From Agromyces cavernae (GTDB lineage: Bacteria; Actinomycetota; Actinomycetes; Actinomycetales; Microbacteriaceae), in the NCBI RefSeq assembly GCF_021044935.1, contig NZ_JAJNMP010000001.1:434001-498000 (forward strand): a stretch of 64,000 bases of DNA. The letters are read 5' to 3'. The notes below the pieces were generated by a model. That model was not told the DNA's origin. It made no database searches and saw nothing but the letters and a program-made list of their open reading frames with translations. Position numbers and translations under genes: made by a program. The first letter of the stretch is position 1, and each line of letters opens with the position of its first letter. Below, piece after piece: positions 1 to 7,137 of the stretch.

Positions 1-284
1 CGGTGGGCGGAGGCGTGGGCACGCCGCTGCCCTCGGCGGAGGTTTCGGCGGGCGGCCGAGGGGGAACGGTCATGTGGCAAGCCTCGTTCGGTCGGATGAA
101 CGGAAGGTGACCGGCGCGACCGGGGCGGGACATCCGCTCGATCGTCGCTGATCCTGGGTGCACTGTAGCGCCGAATCCGCATCGAGAGTGCAGTTCGTGC
201 CGCTGCGCCGGGCCGATCCTGGCGCGAACTGCACTCTCGAGGTTGTGACGCGCGCGAACCCCGGTCACGGACCGCGAACCCCGC
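1..284. other. Non-coding left edge
   Basis: No convincing gene is seen here. One + strand frame is open from base 3 to a stop near 110 and could be the tail of a gene that begins outside the window, but the peptide is low-complexity and not recognisable. The only clear structure is a palindromic repeat at 182-240, listed separately, which lies downstream of the leftward RIO kinase gene and may act as its terminator. Confidence 0.4.
182..240. repeat. Palindromic repeat, GAGTGCAGTT family (copy 1)
   Basis: Two 20-base arms (182-201 and 221-240) are inverted repeats with one mismatch, separated by 19 bases. The left arm carries the core GAGAGTGCAGTTCG and the right arm its complement. Related copies lie at 17124-17247. 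It sits beyond the 3' end of the RIO kinase gene and could form a terminator-like hairpin, but there is no T-run. Confidence 0.75.
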
Positions 285-1178
285 TCAGATCCCGACCGCG
301 CCCACCAGCTCGCCGAACAGCTGCTCGGCATCGCACTCGAGCCGCTGCCTGGTGAACCATTCGCACACGTTCACGCAGTCGCGGTGCAGCAGGTCGAACC
401 CCTGCGGGTTCGCCACCACGTCGACGACCTGGGGCAGGTCGATCGCCACGACGCGCTCGCGGTGCACGAGCAGGTTGTAGGGCGAGAGGTCGCCGTGCGC
501 GAGTCCGGCGTTCGCGAGCGTGTGCATGAACTCGACGATCTGCGCGAACAGCTCGCGGAGCTCGTCGGGCTGCGAGCGCACCTGCGCGAGGCGAGGCGCG
601 GCAACGCGACCGTCGCCGATGAACTCCATGAGCACCTCGGTCTCGCTCACCTGCACGGGATAGGGCACCGACGCCCCGAGTTCGGTCAGCCGCGCGAGCG
701 CCTCGAACTCGGCGCTCGCCCACTGCACGCGGGCGACGGCACGGCCGAAGGTCGACCGGTTGTCGACCGCGCGCTGGTCGCGGCTGCGGCGCGTGCCGCG
801 GCCCTCGGTGTAGATCGCCGACCGGTGGAAATCGGAGTGGTCGCCCGACCGGTACCGCTTCGCCGCGAGCAGCACATGGTTGCCCGGCACGTCGGCAGGG
901 GCATCCGGAATCGCCCGCTCGATGAGGTGCAGGTCGGCCTCCTTCCCGGTCTTCACGACGCCGAGTTCGGTGTCGATGGCCGCGGCGCTGGTCACGAGCC
1001 AGTCGGGTCGCGGCTGCGGGCCGCGTTCCGAGGGAAGGGTCGCCGGCCACGTCGACCAGCGTTGGTCGTCGCCTGGCTCTGCGGCCTGGAAGACGAGGGA
1101 GGCGGTGTCGGCGCCGAACGGCGCGACGGAGTTGTCGTCGATCGCGTCGAGCGAGTCGAGTGACGAGAGGAAATGCAC
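285..1178 (-). CDS. RIO-type serine/threonine protein kinase
   Basis: The 297-residue product has the kinase core of the RIO1 family. A glycine-rich KTGKEADLHL loop is followed by the ATP-anchoring lysine in AAKRYR, the catalytic loop HGDLSPYNLLV (H228, D230), and an AIDLPQVVD metal-binding segment. Bacterial RIO proteins are probable ATP-dependent kinases or ATPases of unknown substrate. The start is a GTG at 1178 with GGAG 8 bases upstream. That ribosome binding site and the first base of the start codon lie inside a hairpin stem (1178-1211). A 20-codon ORF with its own strong ribosome binding site ends 51 bases upstream, suggesting translational control. A terminator separates it from the upstream glycosyltransferase, so it is probably transcribed alone. 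Confidence 0.85.
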   Translation of the reverse strand: MHFLSSLDSLDAIDDNSVAPFGADTASLVFQAAEPGDDQRWSTWPATLPSERGPQPRPDWLVTSAAAIDTELGVVKTGKEADLHLIERAIPDAPADVPGNHVLLAAKRYRSGDHSDFHRSAIYTEGRGTRRSRDQRAVDNRSTFGRAVARVQWASAEFEALARLTELGASVPYPVQVSETEVLMEFIGDGRVAAPRLAQVRSQPDELRELFAQIVEFMHTLANAGLAHGDLSPYNLLVHRERVVAIDLPQVVDVVANPQGFDLLHRDCVNVCEWFTRQRLECDAEQLFGELVGAVGI

Positions 1179-1211
1179 GGTGGTTTCTCCGAGAGATCAC
1201 GGAGGCCACCG
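1178..1211 (-). promoter_or_regulatory. SD-sequestering hairpin before the RIO kinase
   Basis: On the minus strand the bases just before the kinase GTG fold into a stem. CGGTGG pairs with CCACCG (six pairs) and CTCCG with CGGAG (five pairs), with a small internal bulge. The kinase Shine-Dalgarno GGAG is in the 3' arm, so the folded form would block initiation. The 5' arm (plus-strand 1202-1210) can alternatively pair with 1239-1247 inside the leader ORF over nine positions including one G-U. That would release the Shine-Dalgarno. This is the geometry of a translational attenuator; function is inferred. Confidence 0.55.
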
Positions 1212-1229
1212 AACGCCGGCGCCGATGCG

Positions 1230-1292
1230 CTACGGGCGGGCGGCCTCACAGGGAAGGGTGTCTGCGATGCGCGCGACAATGACGGTGTTCAT
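1230..1292 (-). CDS. 20-residue putative leader peptide
   Basis: A small ORF encodes MNTVIVARIADTLPCEAARP. It begins with ATG behind an unusually strong ribosome binding site (AAGGAGGGG, about 4 to 7 bases from the ATG) and ends in TAG, 51 bases before the RIO kinase start. Codons 16-18 contain the segment able to pair with the 5' arm of the SD-masking hairpin. The hydrophobic VIVA run early in the peptide is loosely reminiscent of stalling leaders, but the resemblance is weak. The inducer, if any, is unknown. Position, ribosome binding site strength and alternative pairing are the evidence; no homology is claimed. Confidence 0.5.
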   Translation of the reverse strand: MNTVIVARIADTLPCEAARP

Positions 1293-1348
1293 CAGGCCCC
1301 TCCTTCTGGTCTCGGCGTTCAGTGCGAGCGGATGCCGCGTGGTGCGGT

Positions 1349-1378
1349 CCGCCCGCGAGCATACGCGCTCGCGGGCGG
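1349..1378 (-). terminator. Hairpin terminator after the glycosyltransferase
   Basis: Perfect 12-base arms, CCGCCCGCGAGC (1349-1360) and GCTCGCGGGCGG (1367-1378), flank a six-base loop 12 bases beyond the glycosyltransferase stop codon. There is no marked T-run, as is common in high-GC actinobacteria. Confidence 0.6.
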
Positions 1379-1390
1379 CGTGTCCACAGG

Positions 1391-2617
1391 TCAACCCGCG
1401 ACCGCGGCCTCGATGATGCGTGCGCTCGCCGCCGCGCCGTCCTCGCCCGCGAACTCCCCCTGCACGCGGGCCGCCGCCTCGCGCATCGCCGGATCGGACA
1501 GCACGCGCTCGACCGCCGCACGGAACTCTGGCTTCCCGACGCGCTTCGGCGGCACCCTGAGAGCGTTTCCCTGCCGCACGCAGACCTCGACGTTCCACAC
1601 CTGCTCGGGCTGCAGGCCCAGGCCGACGAACGGCACCCCGGTGGCGCAGGCGGTCTGCACGGTGCCCTGCCCGCCGTGCAGCACGGCCGCGTCGACGAGC
1701 CCGCCGAGGCGGTGGGCGGGCAGCAGGTCGGTGACGTGCACGTTCGACGGCACCGCGTCGGTCGGCTCGAGGTAGTGCTTGATCGGCGCGACGACGTTCA
1801 CCGGCAGGTCGCCGAGCACCTCGGTCGCGGCGAGCGCGAGCCGGCGGTCTGCCGAGGACCCGAGCCCGAGGTACACGAGCGGCTCGGGCGCGGCGGCGAG
1901 CTCGCGGACCAGGGGCGGCACGGGTGCGTCGATCCGCGCGAAGATCGGGCCGACGCGACGATAGCCGTCGGGCAGGTCGTAGCCGTCGAGCTCCCACGAC
2001 ATGACGGTGAGCAGGTTGACGTCGGCCTCGAGCATCGAGGCGACGGTGCGCAGCGGCGGCACGCCGTTCGCCCGCGCGACGGACGTGAACGAGCGCGGGG
2101 CGACCGGCGCGCGGGTGTACAGCCATCGGAACGCGGCCGTCGCGACACGGTCGGCGGCGCGGGCGAGCGCGCCCGTGCCGTGGACGAGGTTCATGCGCCG
2201 GGTTTGCGCCACCTGCGGCCCGGTGAGCGCGAACGGCACCGGGTAGAAGAGCGGGACGCCTTCCGCCCGAGCCGACAGCAGCGAGGTGATGTTCGATCCG
2301 ATCACCACTGCCGACGCACCGAGCTCGCGGGTGAGGCGGCGCTCCGCGTCGACGCGCGCCGCCACAGACTGCTTCGTGAACGGGCTGCGGATCGCCCGGC
2401 CCTGGTCGAAGTCGAGCGCCTGCTTGCGCTGCGCCGCCGTCCAGGCGGGCTCCAGCGCACGGTAGGGGAAGCCCGCGTCGCGGATGAGGTGCACGAAGTC
2501 GTGCTCGTAGCCCATGAACTCCGCGCGGTGGGCTGGGCCGAGCGCGCGGGCCACCTCGATCATGCGGGTCGTCTCGGCGAGGTTGAACGTCACCGGGGCG
2601 AACACGATCACCGCCAT
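1391..2617 (-). CDS. GT1-family (MGT/UGT-like) glycosyltransferase
   Basis: The 408-residue product resembles macrolide- and UDP-glycosyl transferases with a GT-B fold. The N-terminal half begins with the acceptor-domain strand MAVIVFAPVTFNLAETTRM. The C-terminal half has the activated-sugar domain, with a VYLGLGSS strand and the HGGQGTVQTACATGVP segment that matches the donor-binding HGG motif. Such enzymes transfer a sugar from a nucleotide donor to a small hydrophobic acceptor, often an antibiotic or lipid; the acceptor here cannot be deduced. The ATG start has AAGGAG six bases upstream. A hairpin terminator follows. No polyketide or resistance gene is adjacent. Confidence 0.85.
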   Translation of the reverse strand: MAVIVFAPVTFNLAETTRMIEVARALGPAHRAEFMGYEHDFVHLIRDAGFPYRALEPAWTAAQRKQALDFDQGRAIRSPFTKQSVAARVDAERRLTRELGASAVVIGSNITSLLSARAEGVPLFYPVPFALTGPQVAQTRRMNLVHGTGALARAADRVATAAFRWLYTRAPVAPRSFTSVARANGVPPLRTVASMLEADVNLLTVMSWELDGYDLPDGYRRVGPIFARIDAPVPPLVRELAAAPEPLVYLGLGSSADRRLALAATEVLGDLPVNVVAPIKHYLEPTDAVPSNVHVTDLLPAHRLGGLVDAAVLHGGQGTVQTACATGVPFVGLGLQPEQVWNVEVCVRQGNALRVPPKRVGKPEFRAAVERVLSDPAMREAAARVQGEFAGEDGAAASARIIEAAVAG

Positions 2618-2714
2618 GTCGGCTCCTTTCGGGCGTCATCGACGACTGTACCGACGAGGCCGAGCCCGGCGCGCCCCTCGAACTCGGCTCTGGCGGGCGG
2701 CGCGCTCGCTGTGG

Positions 2715-2720
2715 TTGGCT
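2715..2720 (+). promoter_or_regulatory. -10-like hexamer, probable leaderless start
   Basis: TTGGCT ends 5 bases before the ATG of the MFS gene at 2726, and no Shine-Dalgarno is present. This matches the spacing seen at several other genes in the window and suggests transcription starting at or next to the start codon. Confidence 0.35.
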
Positions 2721-2725
2721 GAGCC

Positions 2726-4309
2726 ATGAGCGCTGACAGGGGTGCTTCGGCGCCGTTCAACGGTCGGCTCGCGATCCTGCTCGCGATGGCCATGTTCGTG
2801 CTGGTCGTCGACACGTCGCTGATGAACGTGTCGATCTCGGCCGTGGTGCGAGATCTCGACACGACGGTGAGCGGCGTGCAGGGCGCGATCGCGCTCGAGG
2901 CGCTCGTCTCGGCAGCGTTCATCCTCATCGGCGGCAAGACCGGCGACCTCATCGGACGCAAGCTCGCGTACGTCCTCGGCCTGCTCGGCTACGCGATCGG
3001 CGCGATCGCGATGGTGTTCGCGCAGGACCTCGGCGCGATCATCGTGTTCTGGGCGATCATCGGCGGCATCGGCGCGTCCCTGCTGCTCCCGGCGATGCAG
3101 TCGCTCATCCACGGCAACTTCGAGGGCGCGCACCAGGCGCGCGTCTACGCCCTCGTCGGGGCATCCGCAGCCATCGCCGCCGCGGTCGGCCCGCTCCTCG
3201 GCGGATTCATCACGACGTTCCTCTCCTGGCGGGTCGGCTTCGCGCTCGAGGCCGCGATCATCGCGGTCGTGCTCATCGGCATCGGGCTCGTGAAGGACGT
3301 GCCGTACCACGGTGATCGGTCGATCGACCTCGTGGGTGCTGCGCTGTCGATCGTCGGCATGGGCGGTGTCGTGACCGGCATCCTCGTGTGGCAGGAGGGC
3401 GGCAACTGGGTCGGCATCATCATCGGCGTCGGCGTCATGGCACTCGGCGCACTCGTGTACTGGCTGCGCAGCCGCAAGCGTCGGGGAAAACCCACGCTGC
3501 TCGACCCGACGCTCTTCGAGTCCAAGATGTTCCGCGCCGGGGCATCCGGTCAGATGCTGCAGCAGATCGCACTCGGCGGCACCATGATCGTGCTCCCGAT
3601 CTACCTGCAGATGGTGTTCGAGTACAACGCGCTGCAGGCCGGCCTCTCGATCGCACCGTTGTCACTGAGCATGTTCGCTGTCGCGCTGCTAGCCGGGCGC
3701 GGCCTGAAGCGTCGGCCTGCGGGCATCATCCTCTGGGGGTTCGTGCTCGTCGTGGCCGGACTCGCGATCCTCGTGCCGATCGTGCCCATCGCCGACTCCG
3801 GGTGGTACCTGTTGGTGCCGCTCATCATCTCGGGCTGCGGGCTCGGCCTGCTCGTCTCGCAGCTGAACAACTACACCCTCTCCCCGATCTCCGACGAGCG
3901 GGTCAGCGAGGCGGCCGGCGTGAACTCGGCGGCGGGCTCGTTCGGCCTCTCGTTCGGGCTCGCCTTCGCCGGGGCGATCATGCTCGCGACGCTCGCATTC
4001 ACGTTCACCGCGAGCGCCGACGCGAGCGAAGTGCTTTCGCCCGAACAGCAGCAACAGGTCTCGACGGTGCTCGAGGAGGACGCCGAGATCATGACCAACA
4101 CCGGGCTCGAGGAGCTCCTCGCCGACGAGACGCCCGAGGTGCAGGACGAGATCATCCGCATCAACACCGACTCGCGCATCATCGCGCTGCAGGTGGCATT
4201 GCTCGTGCCGATCCTTGCGGGGCTCCTCGGGGTGCTCAACGCGCTGCGCATGCGGCGCCTCCCCGACCCGAAGCCGTCGGCGGCGGCCGAGGGAACGATG
4301 CTCGGCTGA
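2726..4309 (+). CDS. MFS drug exporter, DHA2-like, about 14 TM segments
   Basis: The 527-residue integral membrane protein starts with a short cytoplasmic tail and a first helix containing VLVVDTSLMNVSIS, the motif C-like segment typical of DHA2 (14-TM) proton-coupled multidrug exporters. A motif A-like GGKTGDLIGRK follows TM2. Before the last helix is a long acidic loop with EEDAEIMTNTGLEELL. The family exports hydrophobic cations or antibiotics using the proton gradient; the substrate here is unknown. The gene lacks a visible Shine-Dalgarno. The TOPRIM gene follows after 24 bases and may be co-transcribed. Confidence 0.85.
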   Translation: MSADRGASAPFNGRLAILLAMAMFVLVVDTSLMNVSISAVVRDLDTTVSGVQGAIALEALVSAAFILIGGKTGDLIGRKLAYVLGLLGYAIGAIAMVFAQDLGAIIVFWAIIGGIGASLLLPAMQSLIHGNFEGAHQARVYALVGASAAIAAAVGPLLGGFITTFLSWRVGFALEAAIIAVVLIGIGLVKDVPYHGDRSIDLVGAALSIVGMGGVVTGILVWQEGGNWVGIIIGVGVMALGALVYWLRSRKRRGKPTLLDPTLFESKMFRAGASGQMLQQIALGGTMIVLPIYLQMVFEYNALQAGLSIAPLSLSMFAVALLAGRGLKRRPAGIILWGFVLVVAGLAILVPIVPIADSGWYLLVPLIISGCGLGLLVSQLNNYTLSPISDERVSEAAGVNSAAGSFGLSFGLAFAGAIMLATLAFTFTASADASEVLSPEQQQQVSTVLEEDAEIMTNTGLEELLADETPEVQDEIIRINTDSRIIALQVALLVPILAGLLGVLNALRMRRLPDPKPSAAAEGTMLG

Positions 4310-4333
4310 AGATCGCGACGGTGGGGTCGGCGC

Positions 4334-4918
4334 ATGGGCGAGGGTGGATCAGACGGGGCCGTCGCGACGGTGATCCTCGTCGAGGGCGAGAGCGACCGGC
4401 TCGCCGTCGAGACGCTCGCCGCCCGCCTCGGCGTCGACCTCGCCGCCGGTCGCGCATCGGTCGTCTCGATGGGCGGCGTGAACAACCTGCGCAGCCACCT
4501 CGCGGCGCTGGCCCTCGAGCCGGTACGGCCTCGGGCCGTCGGCCTATTCGACCTCCCCGAGGCGGCCCACGTGCGCCGCGCGGTCGAGGAGGCGGGCCTC
4601 GGCCCGGCCGACGGCGATCTCGAATCGCTCGGGTTCTTCGCGTGCGACCCCGACCTCGAAGGTGAGCTCATCCGGGCGCTCGGCAGCGCGCGGGTCGAGG
4701 AGCTGCTGGCCCAGCACGGCGAACTCGCGCGCTTCCGCGGGTTCCAGCAGCAGCCGGCGTGGCGGGCAGAGTCGACCGAGGCGCAGTTGAGGCGCTTCAT
4801 GGGCACGCACGCCGGCCGCAAGGCGCGGTTCGCGCCGATCTTCGTCGATTCGCTGGAGTCCCGGCGCATCCCGGCGCCCATGGCGTCGCTGCTCGCCGCT
4901 GCCGTCGACGGAGGATGA
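4334..4918 (+). CDS. Stand-alone TOPRIM-domain protein (OLD-nuclease-like)
   Basis: The 194-residue protein is almost wholly a TOPRIM domain. The metal-binding glutamate is in VILVEGESD (E17), a conserved MGGVNNL follows, then an acidic GLFDLPEA segment where the family usually has D-x-x-E, and later CDPDLEGELIRAL. These match the TOPRIM half of OLD-family endonucleases, but the ABC-type ATPase half is absent and no ATPase or helicase gene is adjacent. Members are annotated as TOPRIM nucleotidyl transferase/hydrolase or ATP-dependent endonuclease. Nicking or other phosphotransfer on nucleic acid is inferred only. It follows the MFS gene by 24 bases. A near-exact 20-base direct repeat covers its 3' end. 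Confidence 0.7.
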   Translation: MGEGGSDGAVATVILVEGESDRLAVETLAARLGVDLAAGRASVVSMGGVNNLRSHLAALALEPVRPRAVGLFDLPEAAHVRRAVEEAGLGPADGDLESLGFFACDPDLEGELIRALGSARVEELLAQHGELARFRGFQQQPAWRAESTEAQLRRFMGTHAGRKARFAPIFVDSLESRRIPAPMASLLAAAVDGG

Positions 4919-4969
4919 GGTCGGGCCGGTGACTCGCCTTGCCGATGCCGCCGTCGACGGAGGTTGAGG
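4901..4969. repeat. Direct repeat at the TOPRIM gene 3' end
   Basis: A 20-base sequence at 4901-4920, including the TGA stop of the TOPRIM gene, recurs at 4950-4969 with a single A/T difference. This looks like a small duplication of the gene tail. Confidence 0.7.
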
Positions 4970-4985
4970 CCGACCGGCCCGCCGC

Positions 4986-5513
4986 TCAGATGGCGTGCGG
5001 CGCGAGCAGGTCTGCGAACACCGCGGTATTCAGGAAGGTGATCCGGTCTCCGGCGACGACCGCGACAGTGCTGACCCCGGTGCCCGGATCGACCGGCCCG
5101 GTGTACATGCCGTCCGCAGCGTCGCTGTCGACCGCATAGCCCGCATCGGCGAGGGCGGTCTCCCAGGCTGCCCACTCCGCGTCGGGCACGGACAGCTGCA
5201 CGAGCGTGAGACCGATGTCGGTCTGCGGCCGACCCCAGGCGCAGGCCGTGCCGCCGGCCTCCTCGAGCTGCACCGCGAGCGGGTCGAAGAGCTGCGGCTC
5301 GACGGGCTCGAGTCCGTCGGCGGCGAGCTTTGCGTTGCCATCCGACCCCAGCACCCGGTCGCACTCGATCCCGACCGATGCAGCGGGCGTCGTCGGGGCG
5401 GGCGTCGTCAGGGTGGGCGACGGGCTCGGCTCCGGCTGTAGCTGGGCGGTGCACCCCGTCAGGGCGAGTCCGAGGACGACGAGTGCAGGTAGGGTGCGCG
5501 CGAGGTGGGCCAT
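4986..5513 (-). CDS. Putative lipoprotein of unknown function
   Basis: The 175-residue product has a short signal peptide ending in the lipobox LTGC, so it should be lipid-anchored outside the membrane. A Pro/Thr/Ser-rich spacer follows, then a small globular domain of about 130 residues with two cysteines (IECDR and TACAWG) that may form a disulfide. The general plan resembles small actinobacterial lipoproteins such as DUF3558 members, but family assignment is not firm. TAGGCT lies exactly 6 bases before the ATG, so it is probably a leaderless gene. It is divergent from pdxY. Confidence 0.7.
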   Translation of the reverse strand: MAHLARTLPALVVLGLALTGCTAQLQPEPSPSPTLTTPAPTTPAASVGIECDRVLGSDGNAKLAADGLEPVEPQLFDPLAVQLEEAGGTACAWGRPQTDIGLTLVQLSVPDAEWAAWETALADAGYAVDSDAADGMYTGPVDPGTGVSTVAVVAGDRITFLNTAVFADLLAPHAI

Positions 5514-5519
5514 CGGTGC

Positions 5520-5525
5520 AGCCTA
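5520..5525 (-). promoter_or_regulatory. -10 hexamer of the lipoprotein gene
   Basis: On the minus strand TAGGCT is followed by exactly 6 bases and then the ATG at 5513. No Shine-Dalgarno is present, as expected for a leaderless transcript. It is divergent from the pdxY promoter. Confidence 0.55.
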
Positions 5526-5573
5526 CCGACCGCCCGGGTCGCGATCCCAGCGCACCGAGGGCGTGGCGCGTGC

Positions 5574-5579
5574 GAGGAT
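5574..5579 (+). promoter_or_regulatory. -10-like hexamer of pdxY
   Basis: GAGGAT is followed by 6 bases and the GTG start of pdxY at 5586. The fit to TAnnnT is partial, but the spacing equals that of other apparently leaderless genes in the window. Confidence 0.35.
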
Positions 5580-5585
5580 TCCGGG

Positions 5586-6437
5586 GTGAAGGTCCTCAGC
5601 ATCCAGTCGTCGGTCGCCTACGGCCATGTCGGCAACTCGGCCGCCGTGTTCCCCCTGCAGCGCCTCGGCGTCGAGGTGTGGCCGGTGTTCACGGTGCACT
5701 TCTCGAACCACACGGGTTACGGCGCGTGGCGGGGCCCGCTGCTCTCGGCCGACGACGTGCGCGACGTCATCACCGGCATCGAGGAGCGCGGCGTGCTCGG
5801 CGAGGTCGACGCCGTGCTCTCGGGCTACCAGGGCGGCGAGGACATCGGCGACGTCATCCTCGACGCGGTCGCGCGGGTGAAGGCCGCGAATCCGGCGGCC
5901 ACGTACACGTGCGATCCGGTGATGGGGAATGCGAAATCCGGATGCTTCGTGAATCCGGCCATTCCGCCCTTGCTGCGCGAGCGCGTGGTTCCGGCCGCCG
6001 ACCTGATCACGCCGAACCAGTTCGAGCTCGGGTTCCTCACCGGAACCGATCCGCATTCGCTCGACGAGACCCTTGCGTCGGCCGACCTCGCGAGGGCGAT
6101 GGGCCCGTCGACGGTGCTCGTCACGAGCGTCGAGCGACCCGGCGCGCCGACCGACACGATCGAGATGCTCGCCGTCGACGATGATGGCGCCTGGATCGTG
6201 CAGACCCCACGGCTGCCGCTCAAGGCCAACGGCTCGGGCGACGTGACGGCGGCGCTGTTCACCGCGCACCGGCACCGAACCGAGTCGAGCGCCGACGCGC
6301 TCGCCCGCACCGCGAGCAGTGTCTTCGACCTGCTCGCGACGACGCTCGACGCGGGCGACCGAGAGCTCGCGCTCGTCGCATCGCAGGAGGCGTTCGCGCA
6401 CCCTCGGATGCAGTTCGAGGTCGAGCGCGTGCGCTGA
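5586..6437 (+). CDS. pdxY: Pyridoxal kinase
   Basis: The 283-residue protein phosphorylates pyridoxal (and related B6 vitamers) at the 5' hydroxyl with ATP in the vitamin B6 salvage pathway in the cytoplasm. It opens with VLSIQSSVAYGHVGNSAA, the substrate-binding signature of PdxY/PdxK. It carries the F-x-N-x-T-x-Y-G-x-W segment, the YTCDPVMG ATP-site segment, and the ribokinase-superfamily catalytic motif NGSGDVTAALF. E. coli PdxY is 287 residues, so length fits. The GTG start is chosen because homology begins immediately after it; the upstream extension overlaps the promoter region. Confidence 0.93.
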   Translation: MKVLSIQSSVAYGHVGNSAAVFPLQRLGVEVWPVFTVHFSNHTGYGAWRGPLLSADDVRDVITGIEERGVLGEVDAVLSGYQGGEDIGDVILDAVARVKAANPAATYTCDPVMGNAKSGCFVNPAIPPLLRERVVPAADLITPNQFELGFLTGTDPHSLDETLASADLARAMGPSTVLVTSVERPGAPTDTIEMLAVDDDGAWIVQTPRLPLKANGSGDVTAALFTAHRHRTESSADALARTASSVFDLLATTLDAGDRELALVASQEAFAHPRMQFEVERVR

Positions 6438-6490
6438 TCGCCGTCCCGCGCAGTGCAGGGTGGAGGTGTCGGCGACGCAGCGAGCCGAGC

Positions 6491-6997
6491 TCAGGCGTCG
6501 ATGTCGTCGAGCCGGGCGATGACGACCTCGAGTAGGCGCGCCAGCTCGCCGCGCTCGGCGTCGCTCAGGTCTTGCAGCACGTCGGACTCGACGACGTCGG
6601 AGCCCCGGATGGCGACGCTGAACAGCTGCCAGCCCGCGTCGGTGAGGCTCACGTAGATGCGGGTGCGGTTCTCGGCGTCGGGCGTGCGCTCGACGAGCCC
6701 GCGTTCGGCGAGCTTGTCGAGCCGGTGCGTCATCGACGAGGGGGCGACGTTCGTGAGCTCGGCGAGCTGGCTGGGCGTGAGCGCCTCGCCCGCCTTCGCG
6801 AGCGAGGTGACGACGGCCCACTCGCCGGCGGTCACCTCGAGGTCGACGAGCTGGCGGGCGTACCACTGGTCGAGCTTCTTCGTGAGGCCCTGCACGGCCG
6901 TGATCACCCGCTGCACCGACTCCTCGCCGCCGGCCTTGACGTAGGTCGCGACAGCGCGCCGATGGAGCTCCTGGGCGCTCGGGGTGCGTTTCGCCAT
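6491..6997 (-). CDS. MarR-family transcriptional regulator
   Basis: The 168-residue protein has a winged-helix domain at about residues 55-125, including LTPSQLAELTNVAPSSMTHR as recognition helices and the wing segment containing ENRTRIYVSLT. MarR proteins bind palindromic operators as dimers and are released by small ligands. The gene is divergent from an MFS transporter at 7138. The 140-base intergenic region contains two TTCG-N4-CGAA dyads, so it most likely represses itself and the transporter. The start is the ATG at 6997; a GAGAAT hexamer sits 6 bases upstream, so the transcript may be leaderless. Confidence 0.9.
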   Translation of the reverse strand: MAKRTPSAQELHRRAVATYVKAGGEESVQRVITAVQGLTKKLDQWYARQLVDLEVTAGEWAVVTSLAKAGEALTPSQLAELTNVAPSSMTHRLDKLAERGLVERTPDAENRTRIYVSLTDAGWQLFSVAIRGSDVVESDVLQDLSDAERGELARLLEVVIARLDDIDA

Positions 6998-7034
6998 AGG
7001 GGAATTCTCGCACGCATCTTTCGGTTGCTAATAT

Positions 7035-7061
7035 TTCGATATCGAATACTTCGCATTCGAA
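7035..7061. promoter_or_regulatory. Putative MarR operator (two dyads)
   Basis: A perfect 12-base palindrome TTCGATATCGAA (7035-7046) is followed 15 bases on by TTCGCATTCGAA (7050-7061), which keeps both TTCG and CGAA half-sites. They lie in an unusually AT-rich patch between the divergent marR and MFS genes, where a promoter is expected. Binding by the MarR protein is inferred. Confidence 0.6.
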
Positions 7062-7137
7062 GGGTGACGGATGCCTCGCGGCCGGCGTCGGCGCGGAGCA
7101 TCCGCACCTTCTACGACCCTGAGAGGAGGGCGCCTTC

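Noticed and set aside
1..110. Open frame from the left edge
   Set aside because: It could be a gene tail but is too short and low-complexity to call.
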